Shown here: positions 11,807 through 22,951 of the stretch, piece by piece
Numbering within the stretch: position 1 is the stretch's first letter
Layout of the letters: each line of letters starts with the position of its first letter
Assembly: GCA_022578965.1 (NCBI GenBank)
Contig: MU400603.1
Location: 97,038-161,037 of the forward strand
Length of the DNA stretch: 64,000 nt
Direction: 5' to 3'
From: Xylaria sp. FL1777
Taxonomy: Eukaryota; Ascomycota; Sordariomycetes; Xylariales; Xylariaceae
Made by a program: the position numbers and the translations under genes
Notes under the pieces: model-generated
The model's database searches: none
What the model was told of the DNA's origin: nothing
What the model saw: the letters and a program-made list of their open reading frames with translations, nothing else

Positions 11807-13165
11807 TCACCTCTGTGGCTGACTTGCGCTCCATAGACCCTTCGACGTCTCGACCACCTTGTTGACGGCTGCGCCAGGCCGTAAACTTGAAGGGATTCCG
11901 ACCGCGGGTGCCATCCCACCCATCTCGACGTCCCCATCGCGGTTGCTGGAATATCCTGAATCACCTTTGGCCGCAAACAACCCATTCTCCTTGACTAAGG
12001 GAGCAGCGCCCTTCGTAGGCTCTGCCGATCGGGATCCGTCCATGAGCTGAGCATGATGTGCCTGGCCCTCTCTCAGTTTGTTAATAGCCCGAACTGTATC
12101 GATTGCGGCATGCAGTGTTTTCCGCGCATTGAAGTTCTTCTTGACGGTGGGCAGCAAGTTCTGGCCCTTGTCGCCATCTGGGCTCACGTTGTAACCAGCA
12201 ACGAACGGGTGACACAGTGCTTCGTGCGCTGTCATGCGCTTGTTGGCATCGACAGTCAGGCAGCGACGGATGAAGTCTTTGGCATGGTCGCTAACTCCGC
12301 GCCAGTAGTCAGATGGTTGGAAGCTGTAATCTGCGTTCAGGATAGCTTGCATCTCCTCAAAGTCGCTATCGCGGTCGAAGGGGGTGTAACCACACAATAA
12401 AAAGTACGTAATAACACCCATAGCCCATATGTCGACGGGTTTTCCGTGGCCCGTCTTCTTAAAGATCTCGGGCGCCATATACCCTGGAGTCCCACAGGTC
12501 GTGGTAAGTACGTGGAATTGCTCCTCGTCCATTATGCGCGAGAGGCCGAAATCGGCTATGAGGAGGTCTGCGTTATCTTCGGGCGTGCGAAACAGCAGAT
12601 TCTCTGGTTTGAGATCACGGTGTACGATGCCATGATCGTGGAGGTATGCGACGGCAGACAGAGTAGCACGGATCAGATCGGCGGCGTCGGACTCGTAGTA
12701 CGACCCTTTGCGGCAGATCCGGTCGAAGAGCTCACCTCCGAGCGCGAGGTCGGTCACGAGATACAGGTTGTTCATGGTCTCGAAATAATCGACGAGGGTG
12801 AGGATGTTCAGGTGGCCCAGCGAGACTTTCTTAAGGACAGCGATCTCATTTCGCACCTGACATGGGAAACGGGAAACAGTCAGCCTGGAAGTAACGGGAG
12901 TAACGGGAGTAATGGGAGCAATGGGAGGAATGGGAGGAGGGCGACAGAGGCGGAGCAAGCCTACCATGTGTTCGCGACCGGCCATCAGTCTCTTGTTTAT
13001 GACCTTGGCAGCATAGTAGCGCCCCGTGTCGATGTGCACGCACTCCTTGACGACCGAGTACGAGCCGGCGCCCAGAGTCTTGCCAACCTTGTAGCGACAT
13101 GGCTGGATCTGGGGGGTTGGTTTGCCGGATGCGCCGTTGCTGGCCGCGTCTGCGGTTTTGTTCAT
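11807..13165 (-). CDS. Ca2+/calmodulin-dependent protein kinase (CaMK type)
   Basis: Two exons on the minus strand (13165-12965, 12856-11807) give 416 residues. The kinase domain is complete: glycine loop LGAGSYSVV, the AAKVINK lysine, catalytic HRDLKPENLL, DFGLSR, then CGTPGYMAPEI and DIWAMGVI. It is followed by NARKTLHAAIDTVRAINKLR, a basic amphipathic segment in the position of the autoinhibitory/calmodulin-binding helix. The tail has no recognisable domain. Fungal CaM kinases respond to cytosolic calcium and act in growth, stress and circadian regulation. The 108-bp intron has GTAGGC and CAG ends, is a multiple of three and contains no stop. Retention would insert 36 residues rich in Pro, so splicing there should be confirmed. 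The family call is secure; the biological role is inferred. Confidence 0.9.
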   Translation of the reverse strand: MNKTADAASNGASGKPTPQIQPCRYKVGKTLGAGSYSVVKECVHIDTGRYYAAKVINKRLMAGREHMVGLLRLCRPPPIPPIAPITPVTPVTSRLTVSRFPCQVRNEIAVLKKVSLGHLNILTLVDYFETMNNLYLVTDLALGGELFDRICRKGSYYESDAADLIRATLSAVAYLHDHGIVHRDLKPENLLFRTPEDNADLLIADFGLSRIMDEEQFHVLTTTCGTPGYMAPEIFKKTGHGKPVDIWAMGVITYFLLCGYTPFDRDSDFEEMQAILNADYSFQPSDYWRGVSDHAKDFIRRCLTVDANKRMTAHEALCHPFVAGYNVSPDGDKGQNLLPTVKKNFNARKTLHAAIDTVRAINKLREGQAHHAQLMDGSRSAEPTKGAAPLVKENGLFAAKGDSGYSSNRDGDVEMGGMAPAVGIPSSLRPGAAVNKVVETSKGLWSASQPQR

Positions 13166-14598
13166 TGTGCGAAGCAGGAGGCGTCGGCCCAGGGCAGGGA
13201 GCCCAAGGACTCGGGTGGTTCGATTGGGTTAATGCTGGCTCGCCGGCGAAGGTTGCTGGGCGCGATGGGCGTCGAGGTTGCGATGAGTAGCCGGTGGTGT
13301 TGTTGGCCTTGCAACCGGCCGGAAACTGGTGTGGCAGCGTATGGCGCGGTATCTCCAGCAGTCAATGCGACACGGAAACCCAAAGTATTCGCGAGATGCT
13401 GGGAAGAATACTGTATTCGCTGCGCTTGAGTGCTTTTGAAGGTGTTCTTCCAATGCTCTGCTGACTCTGCGATCGGATAGGTGGGCTGCACTCGAATGGT
13501 GGGGATTTGGAGGGGATTGGGGGAGTGTGGTTATCCGTTGTTGGCTGTGAGTTGATTGATTCCCTTAAGTTTGCTCCTGAGGGGTTTACTACAACTAGTA
13601 GGTAGTATACCACCGGAGAGGCAGTCAAACCTAAGTATTAATAATACATACCAACTTGGTAGGAACTTTGTTATGTGTTGTACACTACTTCACTTGTTCC
13701 GTTGCGAGTTGTAGTAGTTGTTGTGCGTCCTTTCGTTGGGCTGTTGGTTGGAGAAGGTTGGATACCCTACTTACTTACCTCGAAGTACCTAGATAGCTAC
13801 TTATACTTTATATCTTTAGAATACATACATCGTAAGTAGGCCTATCGACTTACACTTCAAGGTTGTATTTATGGGCCATGTTTATGCGTAGGACTCAGCG
13901 TAGTATTGGTACGGGGTAGGTACATACAGATAGCACAGATAGGGATGATTTGTGGTTAGCCCCGTTGGGGGAAGCTGCCCCTCCCTCTGCAGTGGTCCTA
14001 GCCAGCCATAGCACACCAAGATACAGGTCCTACGGTTTTAGATGTAGGTACGCAATTGTTCATACAGAAAGAATTACTCCTGCGGGTCTGGGAGGTCTCC
14101 TGGCAAGTCTAATACTAATCCGAGTTTTGTAAGAGAAAGACCTGGCTTAATAACCGGCAAGGAAATGTTCCTGTGGGTATTGCTATAATGTCCATCATGG
14201 TTTATAATTAAAATCATATCTCTCGTCAATGGCCTTAAAAGGCCGCAACAGCTGGTCAAGCGTCTGAGTAACAATTAAATCCAAATTTTGCAAGAATAAT
14301 TGTAAATTGAATAGATAACGAAGTGATTACCCATCATGTTGGCCAGCCCAACGAAATCAGCAGAACGAGCATGTCTCAGCACCAGCTCTTGTCCCGTTTC
14401 CTGTGAGTACCTATAGTAGTGGTTTCCTTACTGCCAAACATATCTGGCATCATACTTTAGGAGGCTGCATACATGTTATATTGCACCATGCTATGTCCTA
14501 ATACCGACCTTTTGAGTGCGCGTAGTACAGATGAGCATTTAACGAAAGAGAAGAGTCAGAACAAGCCTCTGGGTACCAAACCTAAATCTTACTCATAT
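13166..14598. other. Intergenic region with TACCTA motifs
   Basis: This is upstream of the kinase gene and downstream of the minus-strand GGQ-protein gene. Short antisense frames near 13162-13628 look like 5' leader sequence. TACTTACCT/TACCTA motifs cluster at 13760-13930 and the segment 14270-14330 is AT-rich. No coding frame is supported. Confidence 0.5.
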
Positions 14599-15320
14599 TT
14601 ATTGCTCGCGTCCCTTCCGAGATGCCTTCTTCAAGCTCTGTTGCTTCTTTACCTTGAGCCTATTCTGATTGAAAGCTTTTTCTCTGTATGAAGGTAATAT
14701 GAGCTTCAGATTCATCATTACTCGTATTCCTCCAACCTGAAAAGACCACCAAAAAAAAGTACTTACGCTGCTTCGTGCTTTTTTATCTTCTTCTCGCTGG
14801 TGGCTGCTGGTATACGCTGGTGATATATGCGGTTCATTTCATTGAAGAATTTCTGATGATTTTCATCCGTATTGGCAGTTTTGCTTCGCTGGGTCTGTGC
14901 TTGCATCGTGATTGAGTCGCTGCGCTTAGTATAGTACCGTGACGACGTTAAAGCCAGCCGCATTAGTTTGGGCAATCCCTTGGACAGCTCGCTAAGCGGC
15001 CAGACTGTTGTGGCCTTGCTCTCCGTTCTGCTCTGTGTCAGCAAGATTACCGCTCCTGTCTCGGGGATGGCCATTGCGTTTGCATACTTATTTACATGCT
15101 GGCCACCCGGTCCGCTCGAGCGAGAATAGCTGGTGTGGCCCTTAGGCAACGAATCCTTATTGAATGTGGAATGCCATTTCCGCGCTTCCTCTAGGTCTTC
15201 CGGGTCAAATGATGCATCACGTGCTTTGTATCTAACTGTCCTTAGGTGTACTTGAGATGACCCTAGGGATGACAACGGCAACGGAAAGCGAGTAAGTCTG
15301 AAGAGGGAGTTTGACGGCAT
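14599..15320 (-). CDS. Mitochondrial ICT1-type peptidyl-tRNA hydrolase (GGQ protein)
   Basis: Two exons (15320-14767, 14683-14599) give 212 residues. The central motif SSGPGGQHVNK is the GGQ loop that release-factor-like proteins use to hydrolyse peptidyl-tRNA. It is followed by QSRTESKATTVWPL, which fits the RF-1 domain. The N-terminus, MPSNSLFRLTRFPLPL, is basic and hydrophobic and looks like a mitochondrial targeting signal. A perfect GTAAGT donor overlaps the apparent TAA stop of the first exon. Splicing across 14684-14766 adds a Lys/Arg-rich tail ending GREQ, the basic C-terminal extension that anchors ICT1/Pth4-type proteins on stalled mitoribosomes. The start is the first ATG in frame; the earlier in-frame codon is TTG. 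The inferred role is rescue of stalled mitochondrial ribosomes. Confidence 0.85.
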
Positions 15321-17046
15321 GGGTAATAGTAACAAGTGAGTCTTGCAATGAATGTATGTGATTGGTCCTTGGTAACTCTCACCCTTAGTAGACAAACGAT
15401 TATGGTCTTAATTCAAGGGACAATTGGCCCTTTACCTATCTTGCGTCGATAAAATGCATTACTGAATTCAAACGAACCAAGACACTTACCTAGGTATTCA
15501 CGTTGGTTCCCCTCCCCCTTCGTCTTGTTGCAGTGCATGCACGAGGTACCGGAAATCCGGATAAAAGAGAATAGTCTTTAACTACATGCAGGTCCGGAAT
15601 TCAATTATCGGGCGTTGTTCCATTTTGTTAGTCAGCAAGAGGCATCAACCCCACTTTCAGCCTCAACTCAGGTGGGCACTTGATCAGGCACCTAACCGTA
15701 TGTAAGTACCTAACTGAGGCTAAGTGCATGGCACGGACCACTCTTCGTGAAAACAAGGTTCCGTATGCGGCGCCTCTAGCAGCGTTTGTCACTTTGTATA
15801 TGCGGAAGTTCCTAGACAGTGACATTCTCAAGAACAATTGATCTCTTCTTATCACCACCAAGTCAAATCTATATGCAGTGCTAGATCCGCAGCGGCCTTT
15901 GTCTGCCGCTTTCCAATACTTCCGAGACGCCTATGCCAGGTAGCCTTTTTGTACCTCCGAAAGTTTCCTGGGAGACCCTGAATGTTTGCCGGAGCTCTAA
16001 TTAGTGTTGACTTGACTGACATCATCTGCCATCCCATCAAGCCCTTGTATTATATACATCCATACATCCATACACCCATACCTACATACCTACATACCTA
16101 CATACCTACATACTACCTACCTCCCTAAGGTACGATTGCTGAGGTGACCCTCTCTTGACCACACAACCACCGTCCACCAGTCATTGTCTTCTCTCCATCC
16201 CTGTCCTCCTCCATTGCGAGTCCCTTCTTGGTGCTGTGTAAGACCCTCGAACCAGAGCCACCAAATCACCAAAATCACTCCTGTCCGTGGGCGTCTGCTC
16301 TGCCGCGCCCCCGTCCAGCCAATTAGCAGCCGTGTCGTACATCTTGCCCACCGTCCTCCACGACGAGATCGACAAGTCCTATTTAGAGTTTTGTGCCAGC
16401 ATCTCCCCCACTGCCGCAGGCTTGTTGCTGCTGTTGTTGTTGGGATTGAGTTGGTACGCGTCCGCACAATTCGTGAGGACGTGCTGTTGACTCATGACCT
16501 GTGTGCCCTCCTCTGGTTCTTTCTTCCAGCATGTAAACTCCGTCTTCCCAGGACCTACATCCGGTGAAACAACTGAATGTCTGGCTCTTTTATCTTGCAC
16601 GCTCAGCACTTTCCACCCACTTCTTGACCAGCGAGGTTGCTATTGCGGATGACTGGAGTTGCCGCGGCTTCGCTCTCCACTCTTGTTACTTCATCCAACT
16701 CTGCTTGGAGCACTCACCACAGGACCACACAACACTTCGTCTTAGGCTGCTCATCTTCCCTGCAGTATACCCCATTTCCATATCAAACTATCCCAGGCCA
16801 AGAGGGTGTCTTTCCAGGAGACGTATCCTCTCTAGCCACAGCTTCGACGTATTTCGAGTCGTTCTGGAACGTAACTCAAGGTGGTGCACCATCAAGCCCT
16901 ATGCACCTCTGGGATCAACGATCCAGCTCTGTATTGAGAACCCTCCTTTTCCCCATCTACCATATTGGTCCAATGCGGACTGAACCATCTCTACCCATCA
17001 CACATATATCTAATTTCCTTGATACCTGGGCTAGCTACCCTAGCCG
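15321..17046. other. Divergent intergenic region; long 5' leader of the Nab3-like gene
   Basis: A tandem of TACCTACA/CATACCTA repeats lies at about 16050-16125. From 16140 to 17046 the plus strand is pyrimidine-rich and has overlapping short open frames. One of them (to 17050) ends in a TGA overlapping the ATG at 17047. I read this as 5' UTR rather than separate genes; upstream short frames could affect translation. Confidence 0.45.
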
Positions 17047-19450
17047 ATGACGGACGGCTCTCCAAAAGTCCGGGTTGCTGCCCATCTAGATCTCGTGTCC
17101 CCAGCTCCCGTCCACCCTTCTTCTCCTATCATTGTGCCAACGCTCCAAAATCAAGCTGATACATACTTCAACATGTCCTTGTCCAGCAATGATACAGTGA
17201 AATCTGCCCCAGCCACCATTCACGACAGCATACCAAACAACGGCCTGGATACAAGATTGCTCAACTTGGGAAATGCGGATGCAGATACGGCTGTCGATGG
17301 TGTGTCTGAGAAAGCAGACGTGGTATCAGCCGACATCAGTGCAAGGGATATAAAAAGGACCGAGCCTTCACAGCACAATGCTACCGACGCTGAGCAAGAA
17401 GTACCCAGTTCGAACAAATCAACTCTTGATCCAGATGCGTCTGCTCTCGCAACCAGTCAATTTGATGTCGTTGCTTCTGCATATGAAAACAATCGGTCCA
17501 TTCTGCACGCCTCACCTGGCCTTGCTTCAACTCCATACTCAGAACGCACAACACAACAAATCCATCAGGTGCTAAAACAAGGCCAGGTTGTTACCGATCC
17601 GATCTTGTCAAATACTGCTAGTGCTCAGCTTTCACAATCGCCAGTTGCACATTCACATGCAAACAATAATCATCAACCCACCTGGGCCAACCACCCAGCC
17701 ATTAACGTCCAGGTCCTTCTTGATAACATAACTGCCCGGGCAGAAAATGGATATGTCAGTGCGATCCACAATCCTACGTCTGGAGGTGCTCCTAATGGCA
17801 ATGTGCTCCCACAAGGCACTATTCTACCGCCAAAGCCACCAACCCTAGAACAAGCTTTTACGCAACCATACCACCCCACCGATGGATTTCCATCAGAGTT
17901 TGCTCAAACTAGTAGCACGCCTCTGCCGCCGAACACTATACAGGCTCTGAGTGCTTATAAGTTTGCGGCACAGGGAATAGTCGGCCCTGGTGCCAGTGCC
18001 ACACCCATACCCGCTGCAACCGTTTTACCCAATCATGCCATTTCTCCCTCCCAAGCCAATCCCATTAATGGAGCGTTGACAGTCCGTCAACCATTGGATG
18101 GCGAAAAGCAAGGATGGGACACTTTCCTTCAGCATGAGCGAAAATATGTTTCAGAAGCAAGATGGGATATGTTTCCTGAGGGTTCCCGCATATTCATAGG
18201 TTCGCGCTGAAGCCCTTTCTAGTATTCATAATTCTAACAGTTAACAGGTAATTTGTCGAGTGAACGCGTTACTAAACGAGAAGTATTTGAAGCATTCTCG
18301 CATTATGGCCGCCTCGCGCAGATATCTCTCAAACAAGCGTATGGCTTTGTTCAGTATCACACGGTGGCCGAAGGTCAAGCTGCGATGGATCATCTACAGG
18401 GGATAGAACTTGGAGGCAAGAGAATTAGTAAGTTTCTCTCTGATAGTGATTTATGTTTCATTGCTCTGATATCTGTCAGATCTAGAAATCTCCCGAACAC
18501 AGAAGAAAGATGGCGAGGGAAATCGCGGCAGCCGTGGGAAACGTGACGGTGATCGCCACGACGGTAATAGAGGACGACGGGACAATCACAGGCCAAGTAG
18601 ACAGCCATCTCCTCGGCGTTCGAACCACCGACAGCAGCCCCCTTCTGATAATAACAATCGAGAGCGGATCCATCAAGAGACCAGCTACTCTAGCGACCGT
18701 CGCCGATCCCAGTCTCCCCGGTATAACGGCTATGAATCGTACAGACGCCGTAGTGCCAGTCCGTATCGTCGACATATGCCAGCGTCTAATTCAGACTTGC
18801 CTCCACCCTATGGAACAGAGGTTCCGGACGTACACTTTCTCCTTGAAGATGTTAGCCATGACTTCGTCGCTTGGGTGCAACATGAATTTACTCGCGAACA
18901 TCTGAGGTTCGAAACTCGGCCCCTAAGCCCCGGATCATCTCCTCATGAAGTCATCCAGTACCTAGTCTTCCATGGAGCGCAAGCCATTGTACTACTTGAT
19001 ATCCGCGCACAGCGGCATGGGAAGATTTCATTGCAGCTTTTCGATCGATCGGATGACTCTAGGAATGTGCGATATGATCACTATCAAGATCTTCATCCGA
19101 CCGTTGCTGCTCAGTTGATCACTACCCGTCGACCCCATATTCCACCTCCTTATCACAGCAGTCAACATTCCCCAGCACAGTATCCATCCGCTTACACACC
19201 CTCTTACGCCCAAACCTACCATTCCCCCGTCGCACCAGACGCTGGAGACTCTCTTCGAAACCCTGCCGTAGTTGATACCTTATTGGCCTCCCTGGGCGGC
19301 CCTTATCGTGCATCGGGAGGACATCCTCCTAGCCATCACAACATGGGCTACATGCACACCCCGCCAAATCTGCCTTCTGGTGCTGCTCATGCAGGCAACT
19401 CCACAGTGCTTCAAGATATCTTTGCACAGCTCTCTAGGGCCAGACAGTAG
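17047..19450 (+). CDS. Nab3-like nuclear RNA-binding protein (RRM)
   Basis: Three exons (17047-18199, 18248-18427, 18480-19450) give 767 residues, or 725 if the second in-frame ATG at 17173 is used. A long disordered Asn/Ser/Pro-rich N-terminus precedes one RRM (about residues 380-450). Its RNP2-like strand is RIFIGNL and its RNP1-like strand is QAYGFVQY. The RRM is followed by an Arg/Ser-rich linker. A conserved C-terminal domain contains VPDVHFLLEDVSHDFVAW and VIQYLVFHGAQAIVLLDI. This layout matches yeast Nab3, which with Nrd1 and Sen1 terminates short non-coding transcripts by binding UCUUG-type sites. Function in moulds is inferred from the family. The two introns are 48 and 52 bp. The RRM is split by an intron, and the second intron removes a frame that would otherwise stop. 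Confidence 0.8.
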
Positions 19451-20180
19451 ATTGACCCTATCCAGTTTGGCGCTCGTTGTTGCCACTCCTATTTTGGTGG
19501 CCTTCGTACTGGACATTTCCTACGACTTCTTGGTCGCTCTCCGGAAATTTAGAGGGTGGATGGAATTTCTCTTTCTCCCACCACTGGTGCATAATCGGAG
19601 CTGGCCGTTTGGTTTGAGATTTTGCCGTCTAGTTTCCATGTTTATGCTAGCTTTTCCCCCTCTTTTTTGGTGAATCTTGGTGATTGTGTACAGAACCAAG
19701 GAGCAGGGCTAGGAAACGAGTTGGATTGGTGTCTGGCTCTGGATCCGCCTTAATTCTCTTCGTAAGGGGAGAGAAACTTCTTGGTGGTGCGCAATGCACT
19801 GATTCTGTCGTTGGGCTGGGAGGAAATATGGACAATTGCATTGGCGGGAGTCGGGAGTCTGTGCTTTGCTAGGTGAGCATCGGGAATTAATAAGACGTCG
19901 TAGAATAGAGTATTGGCAGCCCTTTTTGCCAGACGCCGACTCAAAAACATAGAAGTCGAAAAGAATGCGAGTTTGCCTAACTAATCGCTCCTCAGTGCCA
20001 GAGTATATTGCCAGAGTATATTGCCATCGTCATAGTCATAATTCTTACACTTTCACTTTTCACGTTATTGTATCCCTAGGTGAGAGTCTATTTATACAGA
20101 TTTTAGGCCCTGCGGTCCTCGATATAATACAGGTTTTTGAGGCGCATGACAGTAATAGGCATGAGTGGTGATGACCATCG
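19451..20180. other. Convergent intergenic region
   Basis: This probably contains 3' UTRs of the Nab3-like gene and the LETM1-like gene. A direct repeat GCCAGAGTATATT occurs twice near 19997-20023. No supported coding frame. Confidence 0.5.
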
Positions 20181-21377
20181 TCACCGTATTGGCCCGTCGA
20201 GACCCAGCAGAAGCCCCCTGACATTCTCGGTAGCTTCCTTCAGCATTGCCTCCACATCGCCCGTAGGAGAGGGCGCCGACTTCGCAAGCCAGGCCTTGAG
20301 CTGGTCTCGTAGAGACGCGATGGGCGCGATGTGTTCGGCGTCCTCGCCCGAGGTATTGATGCCGCGCTCCTCGCACGCCAGCACGACCTCGTCGTCGATC
20401 AGCGCGGCCACACCCCCGCCGTGCCTGAGCAGCGTGTCGTCCCGCACGATGCGCGCCACGGCGTCCGCGGCGCGGGACCTCGCGAACAGCACGTCGAACC
20501 CCGTCCTGTCCCACAGCGGGCTGCCGAGGCCGAGGCTGCGGCAGATGTGGCCGTCGGCGGCGGTCCGGAGCGCAGAGGCGTCGGCGTTGTCGATGACGCG
20601 GGAGAGGGCCCGGAAGCTCGCGGCCCGGCGCGTCTCGGCGTTCTGGCGGATCTTGGCCGCCTGTCCGGGGATCCGGCACGTGTAGGGCGCCATGTTCGGG
20701 AGGAGCAGCACGATCAGCGGCGTGAACTCCCCGCACACCAGCACCATGAGCATGAACAGCGGCACCCGCGCCGTGTCGTGGCGCACGCGGGCGCGCAGGA
20801 GGAGGGCGGCCCGCGTCGGGCTTGTGCTCTCTGTCGACTTCGAGGCCGTGTCGTGCGTGGAGGTTGTGGGCGATGGGAGGGCGCGTAGGAGGCTCCAGTT
20901 CGTGTAGACGGCCTTCAACCCCGTTTTGTAGAAGGTCATGTACGCCTTGCCTACGCGGAAGAGGTGTGTGAAGTACTTGGTGGACGGGTCGCGGGTTGGG
21001 AGGTCTAGGGGAGGGGGCCGGGTCGAGGCCGGTGGGTTCATGGAGTCTGAGAGCGGCCCTGGCAAGGGAGGGGAGGGAGGGGGCCGCGAGAGGTGGGTGT
21101 CTAGTGTTGAGGCGTCGCTGGCTATGTGTGCTGCTGGCTTGGGTTGCGACGCTGAGGATGTCGATGCTGCGCGGAACTGGGCCTGTAATGCATTGGTCCT
21201 TTGTATTGAGCTCTGTATCGAGCTCAGAGTGGCTACATGCCGGGTTGTGTTGATTTGTCTCTGCGAAAGGCTGTGCGAGATGACTGACACGGGCGAAGTC
21301 CGGTGGTGAATGCTATGAAGACGGTGAAGACGGACGGGTTGAACGCCCATCCGGCGCGCCCCTGCGTTGAGGCTCAT
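20181..21377 (-). CDS. LETM1-like mitochondrial inner-membrane protein
   Basis: A single-exon frame of 398 residues on the minus strand. The first about 90 residues are rich in Arg, Ser and His with few acids, as in mitochondrial presequences. A membrane segment, VPLFMLMVLVCGEFTPLIVLLLPNM (about residues 203-230), is followed by a soluble helical region. A hydrophobic segment before a P-N-M/L-P motif is characteristic of LETM1/Mdm38-type proteins, whose matrix domain binds mitoribosomes and which affect K+/H+ exchange and translation of membrane proteins. This protein is shorter than Mdm38 and resembles the shorter LETM1-domain relatives. The call rests on the membrane segment and its context, so alternative mitochondrial membrane proteins are possible. 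Third positions are very GC-rich, which produces long spurious frames on the other strand. Confidence 0.6.
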   Translation of the reverse strand: MSLNAGARRMGVQPVRLHRLHSIHHRTSPVSVISHSLSQRQINTTRHVATLSSIQSSIQRTNALQAQFRAASTSSASQPKPAAHIASDASTLDTHLSRPPPSPPLPGPLSDSMNPPASTRPPPLDLPTRDPSTKYFTHLFRVGKAYMTFYKTGLKAVYTNWSLLRALPSPTTSTHDTASKSTESTSPTRAALLLRARVRHDTARVPLFMLMVLVCGEFTPLIVLLLPNMAPYTCRIPGQAAKIRQNAETRRAASFRALSRVIDNADASALRTAADGHICRSLGLGSPLWDRTGFDVLFARSRAADAVARIVRDDTLLRHGGGVAALIDDEVVLACEERGINTSGEDAEHIAPIASLRDQLKAWLAKSAPSPTGDVEAMLKEATENVRGLLLGLDGPIR

Positions 21378-21737
21378 CGGGCTACCTTCCTCCGGCCGTG
21401 AAGCAATCTACGATGATTCCGGGGAGACACGCGGACGATTGACGTGGTAGAGGGAGGATGTTATGAGCTGAAAGGACGGATAGTATGTAGTGGAACAGAT
21501 GTATTGTCGGAATTGTGCTGGAATACATCAACGACGTCAAGACTAAGCAAATTGGCCCAAGCTTTTTGCATTTTATCTCCCTTATCCAGGTTGGTTATCT
21601 AAGGTAGTTGTCTTGGCTGACTTGCAAAAGCTTAATCATTTTTAGCGTGTCTCAGGGATCTTATTGTCTCAGGTACCATGCCGCAGATCCATGCCTTCCA
21701 TTCAGTATAAGTTTCCTATTCCTTTTCTGGTACGTAT

Positions 21738-21854
21738 TTACAACTTCGACGGGTCCACGAAGGCAATACATTCAATCTCTATCTTGGCTTCCAAGGGCAG
21801 CTGGTGCACTGCAACACAAGTGCGACACTATATTCCGTTTTGTCAGCCCCTCAC

Positions 21855-21949
<95 letters not shown>

Positions 21950-22482
21950 TTCTTCTTCTTCTTCTTACTCTTCTTACTCTTCTTCCTCCTCATCTCATTG
22001 CACTCTTCAATCTCATAATATAACAAAGACAAATGACATATGGTTTAAGATAACAACAGAATTGCAGTGACATAGTGACTCACCGGCTTGGGATTGACGC
22101 TTCCAAGGAACTCGTCATACACTTGAGTCATCCCGTCAAAGTCGTCCATCGTCGTCAGGAAGACGTTGACTTTGACGACGTTGTTCAAGCTGCTGCCGGC
22201 GGCCTCGAGGACAGCAATGAGATTCTTGAAGGCATGTCGCTGGGATGTTTGTTCAGTCATACATTCATTCATCGCTTTTGCTTCCTAATGCAACGAGAGA
22301 AAATAGATGGAGTCTCTTACAGCCTCGTCCTGGACGCCACCCTTTACCACCTCGTCTGTCTTGATGTCTATGCCTACGCTTCCCGAGCAGTATACCATGC
22401 CATTGTATTTGACGGCTTGCGAGAACTGTGGCAGAGGTGCCGGCGCGTTCTGTGTCAGGACAGCTTCTTTGGTGAGAGACAT
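21738..22482 (-). CDS. RidA/YjgF-family enamine/imine deaminase
   Basis: Three exons (22482-22321, 22239-22084, 21827-21738) join in phase 0 to 135 residues, the usual RidA size. Conserved elements run in order: APAPLPQFSQAVKYNGMVYCSG, then AVLEAAGSSLNNVVKVNVFL, then the last exon with RTCVAV, LPLEAKIEIECIAFV. The Arg of RTCVAV and the Glu of IEIECIAF are the substrate-binding positions of the active family members. The known role is hydrolysis of reactive 2-aminoacrylate and related enamines, in cytosol or mitochondria. The 256-bp second intron contains the long (TCA)n repeat, just upstream of a CTGAC branch site and TATAG acceptor. The last exon is only 90 bp and easy to miss. Confidence 0.9.
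21855..21966. repeat. (TCA)n microsatellite followed by (CTT)n
   Basis: About 32 uninterrupted TCA units (21855-21949) run into CTT/CTC-rich sequence. The block lies inside the last intron of the RidA gene. Long poly-His, poly-Ser, poly-Ile and poly-Met frames across it are by-products of the repeat. Confidence 0.97.
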
Positions 22483-22951
22483 GGCGATAGATTATCAGGG
22501 TTTTATTTGCTTGCTGGACTCGACTGGGCGGCTGTTATGAAATGCTTGTGTCCAATTGAATGAGTATAAATACTACGTAGGCAGCATGAAAGATGAGAGA
22601 AATACTCGGCGTAGTATCGCACTGCGGTGCGCCTGACAACACGATTCTAACTATCTAGGTAGCTCAGCGGGGGATTCTTGATCCACCTCCTCATATTACA
22701 AAGCACACCAAGACTAAGTAGGATTAATAAGCTTAAAACATCTAGTCACGGCTAACCCTCATGAACTATCTATTATGGTCGCTCAATAAAACCACTAGGG
22801 ACTCCTCGTCACATTAATAGTGCTCTAATGCAATCATAGCATGAGTTTCTTGTGCCTCACCAACTAGGACACTCAACGGATTCCAACAGTGAATGCAGCC
22901 TTAGTATCATGAGCGAGGCTTGCTTCTACCCGGTTTCCATTATTATTATTA

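Noticed and set aside
16050..16125. Regular CATACCTA repeats considered as a CRISPR-like array
   Set aside because: The unit is 8 bp without spacers, in a fungal promoter region; it is a simple tandem repeat.
16637..17050. 137-residue frame just before the Nab3-like start
   Set aside because: It ends overlapping the start codon, lacks a domain and lies in pyrimidine-rich leader sequence; more likely an upstream short frame than a gene.
20331..20888. Long plus-strand frames opposite the LETM1-like gene
   Set aside because: Shadow frames from GC-rich codons, with Arg/Ala/Gly-biased composition and no recognisable domain.
21608..22070. Open frames with poly-His, poly-Ser, poly-Ile or poly-Met over the microsatellite
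   Set aside because: They exist in several frames only because the (TCA)n repeat has no stop, and the segment is an intron of the RidA gene.
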